A stretch of 64,000 nt of DNA, taken from contig JAOTON010001692.1 in NCBI GenBank assembly GCA_034440635.1, forward strand, positions 62,001-126,000, written 5' to 3'. The notes below the pieces were generated by a model. It was not told the origin of the DNA, made no database searches, and worked only from the letters and a program-made list of their open reading frames with translations. A program made the translations under genes and the position numbers. Shown in pieces: positions 23,208-35,159 of the stretch. Source of the stretch: Lepas anatifera. Taxonomy: Eukaryota; Arthropoda; Thecostraca; Lepadidae. Positions within the stretch are counted from its first letter, which is position 1, and every line of letters starts with the position of its first letter.

Positions 23208-24259
23208 TTAACCTGCGCCCCACCGGGGGTCCGGCGGCACCTTCACCCCACCGGGGCGGGGGAAGGGGGCATCGATGGCCCCCTTCTAACTCCGAAAATA
23301 TGGGGCTTAGCGCAAATCTGCAAAGTGCGGTGGAGCGCTCGTGTGAATTCAGTATGGGTTTACTTCACATTTTTTAACGCTCAGGTCATTGACCTCCAGA
23401 GGTCAAGTTGGGTCACGATAAGCTATTTCCACTAAGATATACAATGCCAAGAAAACTTGGCATAGCGCTAATGCCATTATATCTATTGAGGTTTGGCAAA
23501 ATACATTTCATGGGAAAACACCAGGGCCTTCTTCGCGCTATGTGGCACATAATGACCTCCTGCCAGTGGCTTGATCTCCAGGGGGCACATCTTGACCTAA
23601 CATGAGCTGAGGTCACGGAAGATCATTAAGTGGTCTTGCCGTATATCAAATGAAAGCCAGTGACGAGGCATACACGATGACGTTTAAGTCAGAGCTGTAG
23701 CTTGATTTGGTCAAAAGTTACCGTCAAAAAACTGGTTTTGAACCCTAGTGTCATCTCATGACCTTTCACCTTAAATAAGTCAAAGGGCAAATACCGCCCC
23801 TGGAATTCATGAAAAGGCAGCCAAAAATGTTTTTTTCTGAAAAATAGAAACATTTTAAATCATATTTTGTGACTTCTAGATCATAAAATTGTTTTCCCAT
23901 GTTTTTTCTATGGGAGAGGTCACCTCGTGACCCGACCACAGGTCACCAAATAAAAAAATCCCGGATACAATTTGGTAGACTCTGAAAGGGTTATCAGGAG
24001 CAGAAAGCTTTAATCGATCGGCCTAGAGATGTAGCAATGGTAGAGCTCAAAAGTTGAAGTGACCTTGTTTGACCTCGCCTGGTGACCTGAACTAGAGTGG
24101 CCGGGGTAAAAAAATTCAAGGATGGTGGGAAAGTGATGGGGTAAGAGGCAAACCCCTCAAACACGGTGCTGCGCCTCGGCGTTTTTCTACTATTCTGAAA
24201 AGCCTTAGGGTGCTTCGATGACTCTGAATCATCGATGCCCCCGATGGGGCGAGGGTTAA
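23208..24259 (+). mobile_element. TTAA-flanked AGGTCA-rich element, second subfamily, 1052 bp
   Basis: The left end TTAACCTGCGCCCCACCGGG and the right end, read inverted, TTAACCCTCGCCCCATCGGG are terminal inverted repeats with a few mismatches, bounded by TTAA. TGACCT/AGGTCA hexamers are frequent, e.g. CATTGACCTCCAGAGGTCAA near 23390 and TTGACCTCGCCTGGTGACCT near 24070. There is no coding region. It sits inside a minisatellite, so its borders are clear. Confidence 0.85.
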
Positions 24260-24590
24260 AAAAGGGCCCAGTAGTCAAACAGTGTCCTACTGCTGGTAGA
24301 TGGCCCTGCTGACATTGGAGATCCTGTCGGTCATAGCGTTATGCATGACACAACACTCGCTATCTGTGTCAAAGGTTCATGCAAGCTAGAGGCCTGTGCT
24401 TGACCCAAAGGTTCAAACGGTTCTCAGTCTCGTCTATAGAGGGCCCAGCTGACCACATGGCCCTGCTGACGATAGAGCTCTACGGAGAACAGCCGGTCCT
24501 ACCAGTTCAGAGGCTCCTCTAGTTAAAGAGGGTGCTGACAGAGCGGGCCCTGCAGACTAAAAAGGTCCCTGGTAGCCCCAATGACCTCAC
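24260..24590 (+). repeat. minisatellite block B, ~20-bp GGGCCCTGCTGACC-like units
   Basis: Repeated phrases such as 'gggcccagctgaccaca', 'tggccctgctgacgatagag' and 'gggccctgcagactaaaaa'. It continues the array of 23100-23207 across the inserted element and is cut again at 24591. Confidence 0.65.
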
Positions 24591-25597
24591 TTAACACTCG
24601 CCCCGGTGAACCTCCGAGCCACCTTCGCTCTGGTGGGGGGGGTGGTTTCAAACAGCCCCCACACCCCCTCGAACTCGGCTCCTATGCAGGATAGCGAAAA
24701 ATGCGAAGGTTGGTGGATAGCCCATAAAAATTCATGAAGGAACTCCATCTGTCATTTTTTGTCTCTGGTCAATATTGAGGTCATGACGGGTCAAAGAAGG
24801 TCAAAGAAGAAAGAGTTTCTGGGCTCTAACGTCTGACAGAGTTAAGCTAGAATCAATTTATAGGCGCCATTCACTTTTTATTGTTACGGAAAATCGAATG
24901 ATCTATGATATGACTATACTAGATTAAAACAAACAAAAAAAATGATGTGACCTAAGTAGGTAAAGTTCAAGGTCACCATCTGACCCAGCATAGTCAATAT
25001 GCATATCAATCGACTCGCAATAATAATTCAAACTTAATGGTATTCAAAATAAAAGCTTCATCGTCATTTCCTGCAAAGTTATTGACCGAAGTCTGAAAGC
25101 CTGCTTAAGTAGTCCCAGATGACCTCTCAGTAGTCACAGGTCCAAACTTACAATATAAACCTGAAAAGAGGCCTAGGATAGTACGATTTGGGCAAAAGGA
25201 GGGTACTATAAGTTGTATCCATATACATAGAGCTATTGTTCGCCCGATTCATGCTTTCCTCATACATTTCCAATGGAGAGGTCATGATCCGTACCTGACC
25301 CTTGGTCATCGATATGAAGAATGCCGGAATACCTAAATTTTGTGGGGCTCGGTGGGCCCGATATGTGATTGTTTCAATTCCATAGATTAGCCCTGTTCTT
25401 ACTTATGCCATCTTAAACTTTTTTTAGGTGATGTCACTCGACCTGCATTGGTGACCTGACCTGAGATGACCCGAATATAAAATTTTGGGAAAGGTGCAGA
25501 AATTGATGAAATATAAGGTACGCCGAGCACGGCGGGGCGAAGCGCTGCCGCTTTTTGGTGCCACCTGAAAAAAACAGGGAATAATCAGGGCGAGGGT
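24591..25597 (+). mobile_element. AGGTCA-rich TTAA element, ~1.0 kb
   Basis: It begins TTAACACTCGCCCCGGTG, and the family head, body and tail appear in order. These include 'tatgcaggatagcgaaaaatg', TCAAGGTCACCATCTGACCC, 'tggtgacctgacctgagatgac', a GGCGGGGCGAAGCGCTGCCG hairpin, and 'cagggcgagggtgtg' in place of the usual GGGCGAGGGTTAA. There is no ORF of note. Confidence 0.8.
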
Positions 25598-25835
25598 GTG
25601 AGAAGCCCCAGCTGGTCAGACAGGGCCCTGCTGCCTATAGCTGGCCCTGCAAATCCCAGTGAACCCCGATGCCCAAAAGTGCCCTGCTGGTTCATAGTGG
25701 CTTTATCGGTTAAACAGCGCCCAGCTGAGAGGGCTCTACAGTCGACAGAGGGCCTCCTTTTCACAGAAGGCTCCGATAGTCAAAAAGGGCCCTGCTTGTC
25801 ACAAAGTCGGGTGCCGGACAAGGCTTAAAACGACC
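25598..25835 (+). repeat. minisatellite block C, ~20-bp GGGCCCTGCTGGTCA-like units
   Basis: Units such as 'cagggccctgctgcctatag', 'gtgccctgctggttcatag' and 'aagggccctgcttgtcacaaag' resume the array interrupted by the element at 24591-25597. Confidence 0.65.
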
Positions 25836-26039
25836 CTGTATGCATGAAGGGGAGGGGCAGCCTCCCCAGCCGCCCTCCACCTTGGTTAAGCCCCTGTTCC
25901 AGATACAAAACATCTTTACATTCGAAGTGGGCTTAGCACTCACGATAGCAGCGCCAACCTTAGTGGTTTTCAAGGGTCTCAGGACGAGGTTGCAAAGCTG
26001 CTTGGACATGCCTTTCATAGGCCGATCTTGGGGTCAAGG

Positions 26040-26272
26040 GAAGAGACGATTTCATCTCCCGATCGGCCCTCCCCGATCGCTTTCCATCCCTACCCTCTCT
26101 CCCTAGGATGCGGACATCGGCGCCCTGCGATGGGATTTCCCGCCCATCCGATAGATTTCGCCACCGAAAAATGGCGTCCGCGGGTCCGGATGGTGTCTCA
26201 CCTTCCTCCCCCCCGGTCGGAAATGCTGGATCCGCATATGAGGCCTGGATCCGCCTATCCGCCTCTACTTTA
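26040..26272 (-). repeat. dispersed hAT-related repeat with GGCGGATCCAGG-like right edge
   Basis: On the minus strand it starts GGCGGATAGGCGGATCCAGG and continues with 'cggacgccatttttcggtggcgaaatctatc', as in the repeats at 10995-11300 and 2401-2640. The edge resembles the CAGGGGCGGATCCAGG terminus of the element at 31027. The opposite end was not identified. Confidence 0.5.
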
Positions 26273-28005
26273 ATCCACTTTAGCCTCGTCCTCGGCGGTT
26301 TGCTCAGTGGTAGGAGGAAATTTACCCACATCCAGATATTTTATAGATTAACTGATTAAAGGAACGGCATTATTCCTAAAAATATATCACGCTTTTATCA
26401 AACCAACAAAACCAATCGTTTTTCAAGAGATTCCGGACAGTCCATCTAAAAGGTTTGCTTTGGATGCAAAGCTTATCTGTAAGGTAAGCCATTCTGAAGT
26501 TAGCTGGACATGTAGTTGCTTAGACTGATGGGGGGATAATTTCGCGACTCTCCCGCGCTGAACAGGTACTCTTCGACAGCACATTGCCATCACGACCGCA
26601 AACAAACCTAAACGAGTCCAAGAGGCACGTCGGTGCGCTCTAAGCCCATGGTTAACAAAAATCTAATCAAACTGTACCCCTGCACGATTTTGAAACCACT
26701 AAAAATACAGCTCCTGTACGGTCACCCTGTTCACATAACCATCTCTGCCGCGTGGCCACTGGGAGTGTCCTGCAGATGGGCTATTTCTGTTCATTGACTA
26801 ATGGGCTGCATCACTTCCAGCAGCTGTCGTAGAGGTGAAGCAGAATTGACAAAAAACGACCACCCAACTGACAGTCATCGCCGTGAACTGAGCCGTGTAC
26901 TCGCCTTAATGAGACGTATAAATAACATCTAAGCATGCCGCGGCCACATAAAGGGTTCGCGAATTGCTAAGGCGTGGCTTCACGGTCCATTGTCGGCTTA
27001 ATTCGGTTGATAACAGCTGTCCTTAGCCTGATTGATTTTCACTTCATGGAAACTGGAATCACTATTTTGTATATGAATGAAAAACTGGTTTTATGAGATA
27101 GATAAGAAAAGTTTACATGTTCCCGTAAACAATTAGGAAAAATTCAATTCTTACAATCTAGCTCTTTTCAAAATAAATTTATAGAATGAATAGCCGGTCC
27201 GTATCTGCACGCAAGGCCATTACCTACAGAAATTCTAGTCCGCATGGCACGGTAGCCCACAAATTTTCCTACCCGCAATGGTGCGGTGAACAGGCCATCA
27301 GAGTGGAATAAACCACACCAGGACGATTTCAAACACTGAAACCACCAGTTCTGTTTCTATCTCAACATTTTGTACGCGTCGTTGATGAAGTTACAAACCT
27401 TGCAACAACAAAAAATCTGACGACGGGCTAAGTACATACGAAGAGAAAGCGCTTCATCATTTGCTTGGTTGCTCCACAAGCAAAGCCCTGCCACGAAAAC
27501 AGTATAAGGTGCACTCTGGAGATATCAGCTGTATTAAATCATGTTCAGCAGCACCCAGGTACCAGTGAACCACAGCCATGTTTGACGCAGAGGTCAACAA
27601 TAATGGAAACATACCGTACAATGGAAATCAAACACTTTTGATATGGATAACTACACACAAGTACACGAGGAGATGGCATGACAGATGCCCCATCAATCAC
27701 ATTAATAACAAAATGAAAGAACCATTAACCTCGGCGTGACCACACAGCGACATCTCTTAGCCATCTCATACAGGTATTACACCCAATCACAGAAAATACT
27801 GTGCAGTATCTGGGGAAAAGAAACAATTAAACTTGTTGCCGTGACTGCTCTCTCAGCACCTGATGCAATCGACGCAGAACAATACCCTTCTCTCACAATC
27901 ACCCACCCCAGCACAGCTACACATTTCGCCTCACATCCCAAACACGAACTACTACAGAACACCGACTCCCCCTCCGTCCGAGTTGAGAGGACCAGCTGAC
28001 GCGCC
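26273..28005. other. no gene recognised
   Basis: Unique-looking sequence with only short ORFs. Being immediately 3' of the SWI5 stop, its right part probably holds the SWI5 3' untranslated region. I did not find a clear polyadenylation signal. Confidence 0.4.
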
Positions 28006-28746
28006 TCAGTTCCGCTCCGACTCCGGGAGTACCGTGTACCTGCTGTGTACCTCCCTCACCGTGACTCCGTCCAGTACCGCGATCCTGCCCATCACCACCT
28101 GCGCCGCATCCTTCACCTCGTTGTACCGATGCAGCGCGTCTATGTAGAGCGCCAGATCCTCCACCCGGCAGCCGGCAGCCTCCAGAGAGGCTATCTCAGC
28201 CTCCACCTCCTGCAGAGCAGCTGCGGCGGCCTCGCCCACAGGCGCTGTCTCCGCCGCAGTACCCGCTGCCGAGGCCCGCGGCCGCCGCCGGCGCGGCTGA
28301 GACACCTCCCGCAGCGCTGGAGAGCCGGCACAGGAGAGCGCCGGGGAGCAGAAACGCTTGGACAGCGGCGAAGGTGTCTCCCGGTCATGACCACGCAGCG
28401 CAGGGGCAGCCAGGCGCCCTGCGACCTCATGTACAGCTCCATCTCCAGCAGGCGAGTTCAACAAAGAATCTGCGGTGCTACCGGTTGCGAGACACTTAGA
28501 CGACACTGGAGTCGCCCGAAGTGGCGCTGGCATCGTCCCAGGTGGCGCTGGAGCCGTCCCAGGTGGCGCTGGAGCTGTTCCAGGTGGCGCTGGAGTCGTC
28601 GCAGGTGGCGCTGGAGCCGTCCCAGGCGGAGATGCTGTCGCTTCAGACGGTGCCTTCTGGCGAATCAGCGGGGAGCGGAACGGCTGCCGCAGCCTGCCGC
28701 TGCCGCAGGCGGCCGCCCGCAGCCGGGCGCGCGGTGTGCCGCTCAT
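28006..28746 (-). CDS. SWI5: SWI5-like DNA recombination/repair protein
   Basis: The last ~65 residues match the Swi5 family: a coiled-coil stretch (LQEVEAEIASLEAAG), VEDLALYIDALHRYNEVKDA, then a conserved MGRIAVLDGVTVREVH block before the stop. Swi5 pairs with Sfr1 in the nucleus and stimulates RAD51 strand exchange; this is known for the family, not shown here. The N-terminal ~180 residues are basic, Pro/Ala-rich and low in complexity, with PAPPGTA-type heptad copies at about residues 39-75. The reading frame opens at 28785. However, TTTATGATGTTTTTCAG at 28771-28787 looks like a splice acceptor, so I place the start at the internal ATG (28746, 246 residues). An earlier coding exon is possible. 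No break was seen. Confidence 0.85.
   Translation of the reverse strand: MSGTPRARLRAAACGSGRLRQPFRSPLIRQKAPSEATASPPGTAPAPPATTPAPPGTAPAPPGTAPAPPGTMPAPLRATPVSSKCLATGSTADSLLNSPAGDGAVHEVAGRLAAPALRGHDRETPSPLSKRFCSPALSCAGSPALREVSQPRRRRPRASAAGTAAETAPVGEAAAAALQEVEAEIASLEAAGCRVEDLALYIDALHRYNEVKDAAQVVMGRIAVLDGVTVREVHSRYTVLPESERN
28521..28630 (-). repeat. 21-bp coding minisatellite in SWI5
   Basis: About five units of a 21-bp repeat (plus-strand GGTGGCGCTGGAGCCGTCCC-like) encode the Pro/Ala heptads of the SWI5 N-terminal region. The 21-bp period keeps the frame open, and it also keeps misleading plus-strand ORFs open. Confidence 0.85.
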
Positions 28747-28770
28747 ACCGACACTGCTACGCCCGAACAC

Positions 28771-28787
28771 GCTGAAAAACATCATAA
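28771..28787 (-). promoter_or_regulatory. candidate splice acceptor for the SWI5 exon
   Basis: The minus strand reads a T-rich tract ending TTTTTCAG followed by CGTGTTCGGG. If used, the SWI5 exon begins at 28770 and the longer ATG at 28785 is intronic. Confidence 0.4.
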
Positions 28788-29124
28788 ACGCTTAAAATGG
28801 ACTTACATAAGAAACTCTCTTGCATTGTTCATGTATTTGTCTTTCCCAGAACATATAGGTAGGTGTGTTATTACTGCTCAGGTTTGAGTCTGATTCTCCC
28901 ACTGGCAGACCCTGGTACTATGATTGATAAACATTTCAGCTTTGAATTGCACCTCGATGCCATCTCCAACAAGCGCATCAGCATTTTAATCGCTTATAAT
29001 CATGCACACCATGCGCCACCCAGATCTGCGATGCCAAACCTGATATAGCTATTATAATAATATAGCTATAATCCTTTGGCACGACACAGACGAGGCGCCT
29101 GCAAGAGCTGGTTAATATCTTTTA
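28786..29124. other. no gene recognised; upstream of the SWI5 exon
   Basis: It may contain the SWI5 upstream intron or promoter. No core element was identified. Confidence 0.35.
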
Positions 29125-29585
29125 ACTTGCAAACATGAACCTGGAAAGGGGCCTAGGATACTACGACATGGAGAATATGAAGATATTCTAAGCTGTATCT
29201 ACACGATCAGAGTCAATTTTCACCTAATTGCCGTTTTCCCCATGCATTTCCAATGGATGGGTCATGATCCCTGTCTGACCCTAAGTCATCGATATGCAAA
29301 ATGTCGAAATATATTTCATAGCACTTGTGATGAGTTTCAATTGGATATATAAACCCTGTTCTTACTTATGCCATCTTAAACTTCTTTGGAGGTGAGGTCA
29401 CTTGACCTGCACTCGTGACCTGATGTGAGAAGACCTGACTTTAAAATTGTAAGAAAAGTTGCAGAATTGACCAAGGGTAAGGTGTGCCAAGTACGGCAAA
29501 GCATCACGCCGTGGTTTCTTTTTGGCACCAACGGAAACAACCCCAGGGGGTATTCAACACCCCCTCCCACTGGGGCAAGAGTTTA
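29125..29585 (+). mobile_element. 3' half of an AGGTCA-rich TTAA element
   Basis: It starts within the body at 'aacatgaacctggaaaggggcctagg' and runs through GAGGTCACTTGACCTGCACT to 'ccccctcccactggggcaagagttta'. The 5' half is missing, and the terminal TTAA has decayed. Confidence 0.75.
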
Positions 29586-29652
29586 CTTACATCATGGTGT
29601 GTGAATTAGTAATCATCGTGCGTGAATTACTAGCAAAGCAGTTTTTGTTCCC

Positions 29653-30084
<432 letters not shown>

Positions 30085-30523
30085 ATTACTGTTCACAGAG
30101 CAACAAGAGGAGAATTCATCACCTCCAAAATCTTCTCCCTCAGTAGTCACGTGGTGTGAATTAGACTAACTTCTTTGACATGATCAGGCCTCAGTCTGCA
30201 GGATGTGGCAGGTTTCTTCACAAGGTGTTTGAGGCAGATCAAATACTTCTGTAATTGAAACATAAATTAAGTTACTGTTAGTTTCTGCCTCAAAGTTCCC
30301 TTACCTGTCCCAAACCAGTAGCTCTGCCCCTAGGCTGCCCCAGCAAGATCTTGTCAAAACCTGCCATCATCTGCAGACCAAGTCATGGCCACTGTGTAAA
30401 TAAAAATGTCTTACTTTGACCTCTTTAAAGGCTAGGTTGAGGTGCTGATTGAGCCTTCAGCACTGCTGACTAGAAATGAGGATAATTTTCTCCAAAATGA
30501 TTTCAAATATGAAATATGATTAG

Positions 30524-30525
<2 letters not shown>

Positions 30526-30577
<52 letters not shown>
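30526..30577 (+). repeat. (TA)n microsatellite
   Basis: About 52 bases of alternating TA. Confidence 0.97.
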
Positions 30578-30582
<5 letters not shown>

Positions 30583-31018
30583 CTAAAATCTATGAGTGAT
30601 AGCCCTCACTGCATACAGTGGTCCCACTCCACTCACACATGCACTGATAACCTATAGCATAAAAAACTGCTACAATTGGTACACAGAACAGCATTGTAAA
30701 GCATCCCTCCTTGTAATTTGAAAACCAGAAATAAGACGAAAATACCCTCTCATGCTCCACCTTTTACCCTTCATCCTGACCAAAGCAAGCCCTGACTGAT
30801 ACAATTAGGTACACATCTTATTGTATCCATACATACATACATTTGAATACACACATACCCACAGCTTAAAAAACGAGCATGAGGTAAAAAAAAGCAGATG
30901 AGGTTTAAATCTGCACATTGTGAAATCGATGCTGCACTGTCCAGTAGGCCAGGGGCCGAACAGCGGTGCAGGTGGATCAGCACGAAGAAAGCAGCAGATG
31001 AGATATGCTGGCCATACA
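30578..31018. other. no gene recognised
   Basis: Moderately AT-rich sequence left of the hAT element; no supported ORF. Its last bases supply the target duplication CAAGACAG (31019-31026). Confidence 0.4.
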
Positions 31019-31172
31019 CAAGACAGCAGGGGCGGATCCAGGATTTTTCGCTAGGGGGCCGCAGCGCTGGGGGGCGCCACTTTCATGGCCAGGGGGCGCC
31101 ATTTTTATGCCGGCTGGGGCGCCAAATTTTATGTTCTTTACCCATTTAAAGTATTTTTGCGAACTGAATCAG

Positions 31173-32201
31173 TTAACCCGCGACCCAGTGGGCCTCCGAG
31201 TCACCTTCGCCCTGGTGGGGTGTTTGAACACCCCCTCTCGAACTCGGCCCCTATGCAGGATAGCGAAAAAACGTGAACCCTGGTGGATAGCTCATACAAA
31301 TTCATGAAGACACTATATCAGTCACTTTTTGGCTCAGGTCAACATTGAGGTCATGACAGGTCAAAGAAGTTGGAATTTTGAGCAAAGCAGTTGGACTCTA
31401 GCGTCTGACAGCGTTGAGTTAGAATAATTTTGTAGGCACTGTTTGCTCTCTCTCGTCACGGCGAATCGAATGATGTATAATATGAGCATACTAGGTCAAA
31501 ACACAAATCACCTGACTTCAGGTCAGGTCAAGGTTACTTTTTGACTTAGCATAGTTCATATTCCTATCAATCAACTGGCAATAGCAATCCAAACGCAATG
31601 GTATAAACATAAAAGCTGTATCATCATTTCATGCAAAGTTATTGACCTAAGTCTGAAAACTGCTTATATAGCTTCGGATGACCTCTCAGAGGTTACAGGT
31701 CAAAACTTGCAACATGAACCTAAAAAGGGGCCTAGGATACTTCGATTTGGAGAATATGAAGGCATTATCACCTTTATCTACACAAATACAGTCCATTTTC
31801 TGTTTTCCTCTATATTTCCAATGGAGAGGTCATGGTCCGTATTTGACCTTATGTCATCGATATGAAAAATCCCGGAACTTTTTGAGAAATCGGTGGGGCC
31901 ATTATGTGTTATAAGTTTCAATCCGATAGATTCACCCATTTCCTACGTATGTTTCCTACCTTTCCTACAAGTTTCCTACCTTCAACATGGTTTGAGGTCA
32001 CTTGACCTGCTAGGTAAGGTCACTTGACCTTCACTGATGACCTGACCTGAGATGACCCAAGCTTAAAATTTTGGGGAAACTTGTGGAATCAATCAAGAAT
32101 AAGGTGTGCCAAGTACAGCGGCGCTTCGCGTCGCCGTTTTTTTCTTGCCGCCCGAAAAATCGGACGGGGGTGTTCAAACAGCCCCCACTGGGGCGGGGTC
32201 A
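31173..32201 (+). mobile_element. AGGTCA-rich TTAA element nested in the hAT element
   Basis: It opens TTAACCCGCGACCCAGTGGG and shows the full family order. This includes 'tatgcaggatagcgaaaaaacg', AGGTCAGGTCAAGG near 31521, TGACCTGACCTGAGATGACC near 32038 and the GGCGCTTCGCGTCGCCG hairpin at 32110. It closes 'cactggggcggggtcaa'. It inserted about 145 bases inside the hAT left end. Confidence 0.8.
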
Positions 32202-33639
32202 AAGAGGTAATCAGTTCCATATTTTCTTTAAATAAAAATCGGAAACATCATAGCTTTAAATGTATCTAAAATACATCTCAGCAATGGTGAACAATGAATG
32301 TATCTCTTTGGCGTTTATTTCATTGATGCACTGGAACCCACGGTTAGTAAAGACACTTTGGGACCCGGGGAGACTGCATGGGGACTATTTTCTCTCCAAT
32401 CAGTGATCAAAATTATCTTCAGAAGCGTTAAACAATTTGTAGAAGATCAAAGAATATTTAGAATAGGCCCGTATCGTTCAATGGGCCTATGTTTGTCATT
32501 GGGGATTAGGTTTCTACAGGACAGGTCAGATCAAATCCCGATACACTTTGGGAAGCCCCATGATGGTTACATGGACTACTGATTTTGCTTATATGATGAT
32601 GATTAGCACACAGGGCCTTAACTAGCCATAAGGGTCTAATACACCACTAGGTCAGAGCAGTGATCCCCGTTCCCTTCAATCTGAGCTAGTCAGCCACGAA
32701 GGATCTATGACTTAAGTTCATGAACTTAGGCTTACTTCAAGACCCCAGTTATTGTAAACCTTTCTAAGGCTATATTCTAATATTATGCCCTCGTAAGACT
32801 TGACTGAGACAAGCAACTTGCCGTACTCCAATGGAGTACTTTGACCTCCTTCCGTGCGTAGCCACGCTCGACGTAGGACAAGCGTACCCGGGATGCACAG
32901 GGACCAGTACCGACCTAGCCTACGCAGAATATCAGCATACCGATCTAAGGTGCGCTCTACGATCACAATGCTGATTTGACCCCACCTGCACAGCGCGGGC
33001 GCAGGCTGGAAATCAGAATAAAATGTCGACGTGCGTGTGCCCATTCTTATGTACTCTCGGCATCATAATACGGCCCCTGGTGACCCTAAGGCAAGCAAAG
33101 GCCCAGTGTAGGGATACTCCGCATCAGCGATCAGCTCGGAAAAATGTATTTGTGTCTCCCTTCAGCAGCATCTACCTGAATTTTTGCAGGAACTATAACT
33201 AGCTATAACCAGATTTTGGCCGTTGGCCTGTCTTCGCTGTGCTCTGGCAGCGACATAGGACCCTCGACTGACCAAAGTGAACTCGAAGTCGTTCACAGTG
33301 TGCACTTGTACATTTTCCGGCTTTCTCCAGGGGTTCGCTAACTGGCAAATTAGATCCTAATGGATTTAAGGGTCCCACCAGTCCCACTTACAGCAGTCAA
33401 ACACCGTCATGGATGGCTCCCCGCCTGGATGCAGGGGGCCCAGCGACTTCCCGATTAGACCTCAGGTCACCTCATGACCTTCCACAGGAATATGGCAGGC
33501 CTTACTGGTCACGGAAAGACCTGTTGGTCCCGGAGTACCCTTTTTATAGACTGTGCGTTCAGTTCCAAATATATATTTACGAAACAGAGTGCTCTTATGG
33601 TCACCGGGGGTATCGCCCTGTCCGACAAAAAAAAACGTG
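32202..33639. other. hAT-internal sequence, no gene recognised
   Basis: Short ORFs on both strands (e.g. 32298-32582 plus, 32718-33044 minus) show no transposase motif or other domain. Confidence 0.4.
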
Positions 33640-34030
33640 CTGGCAAGACATGACCCTGACTGCGACCGAAAGATCTGTTAGTTACAGAGATCCCTGTTGA
33701 CCTAAGATTGCCCTATTGATAACGAGGAGACTCCTGGTCCCAAAGGACCTGCTGACCGTAGAGGGCCCTTCTTGTCACAGCATCCCCCGCTGGCCACAGA
33801 GGGCATTCTCGGTGGCAGACAGAAGGCTCTTCTGACTGCATTGGGCCCTGCCGACCATGGAATGATGTGCTGGTCATGCTTGTCACAGAAGGCCTTGTTG
33901 AAAACAGGTGACCCACCTGATTAAAGAGTGTTCTTCTGCCCCTAGGGGACCCTGACGGTCACATATAGGGCGTCGCTTGCCGCAGAGTGTCACGCTTGTA
34001 ACAGCAAGTCATGCTGGTCCCCGAGGTTTA
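33640..34030 (+). repeat. minisatellite inside the hAT element, ~20-bp GGGCCCTxCTGGTCACAGAG-like
   Basis: Units include 'gacctgctgaccgtagagg', 'gcccttcttgtcacagcatc', 'cgctggccacagagggc' and 'gggccctgccgaccatgg'. The same unit type forms the arrays at 23100-25835 outside this element. Confidence 0.65.
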
Positions 34031-35159
34031 GGTTGGTCATAGATTGGCGTAGCCCGGCTGCCCTTCGCGCGATCTTTTCCCTTCGGGTGCCTTTCATGCG
34101 ACTGCGCTAGCCTCCCCGCCCCTTTGCTACGTTTCTGTTCCTCCCTACTATAGTTTCATCACCCAATCAACTCTCCTTCCCGATCACCAAGGCATTTTCC
34201 AGCTCTATCAAACCGGCCGCAAACTCAACCTATCCAAGGTGATGATGTTAGAGATTGCACCTGACCAACACTGACCGAGCTTATCTATCACTGATCAACA
34301 ACCGAGAGGGCTGGGTACACGGACGATCCAGGATTTTGATAAGGGGGAAGCGAAGTCTCCGTGGGCGGTCAGACTACCATTTGGGGTCAGCCTTTGGTAT
34401 CATGGATCTTTGTGGTGCTCATTTTACGTATTTGTGGTGCCATTTGAAAAAGTGCCGATTAAAAAAAACACGTTGCCAGGAAAAGGAAGAATTTCTCAAA
34501 GTGCCTCTAGTTAAACAAGCAACAATGAAACAGGGCACCTTCTACCTGGATTAGGTTTTGAAGCAGACTTTGCGCAGAGACGGCCTTTGGAGATTTTGCG
34601 AACCAGTCGTTGCAGTTTACCCTGTCTGCGCAGAGCGGATAGTGATAAATCCACAATATTCTACATAAGGCGAAACTTTTTGCTGTTTACAAACTTGTGG
34701 GAGAGGACGCAACCAAAATTCTGCAGGGGCCTCCTGCCGAGCTCTCAATGTTTTTCTTACTCAGATGACGTGGGAATTTCAAGTTGCTGTCTGGACACAG
34801 CCTTTCATTAGTGGCATTGCGAACAAAACACCTCGGCAAAATAAGTAAATGATCGAAGTCAACAGCTTATAGGGTGATCAGTAGATCCGGAATGTTTTTT
34901 TAAACACATTGAAGGGATATTGGTATATGTGCTCAAAATTTGCTTAACAAGAAATATTATTTTTAACAGTCCCCTATATTCCATCGTAGCATGTTCTTGT
35001 CGCAAAAGACAACACAACCACATATCGGACGGGCACACGACCACACATCGGATGGGCATGAATGCGCCCTGGGGGATTCTGCGTGGTAACGGAGCAAAAT
35101 GACACCGATCGATACCCAAAGCAAACATTAAAAGAACTCAGGGCAATTGTTACCACTCA
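34031..35159. other. hAT-internal sequence, no gene recognised
   Basis: It contains a diverged GATCCAGGATTTTGATAAGG phrase near 34326, resembling the element's own subterminal sequence and suggesting an older partial copy. No coding region is supported. Confidence 0.35.

Noticed and set aside
28045..28887. 280-codon plus-strand ORF
   Set aside because: It is antisense to SWI5, kept open by the 21-bp repeat and high GC; it has no domain, whereas the minus strand has a clear Swi5 end.
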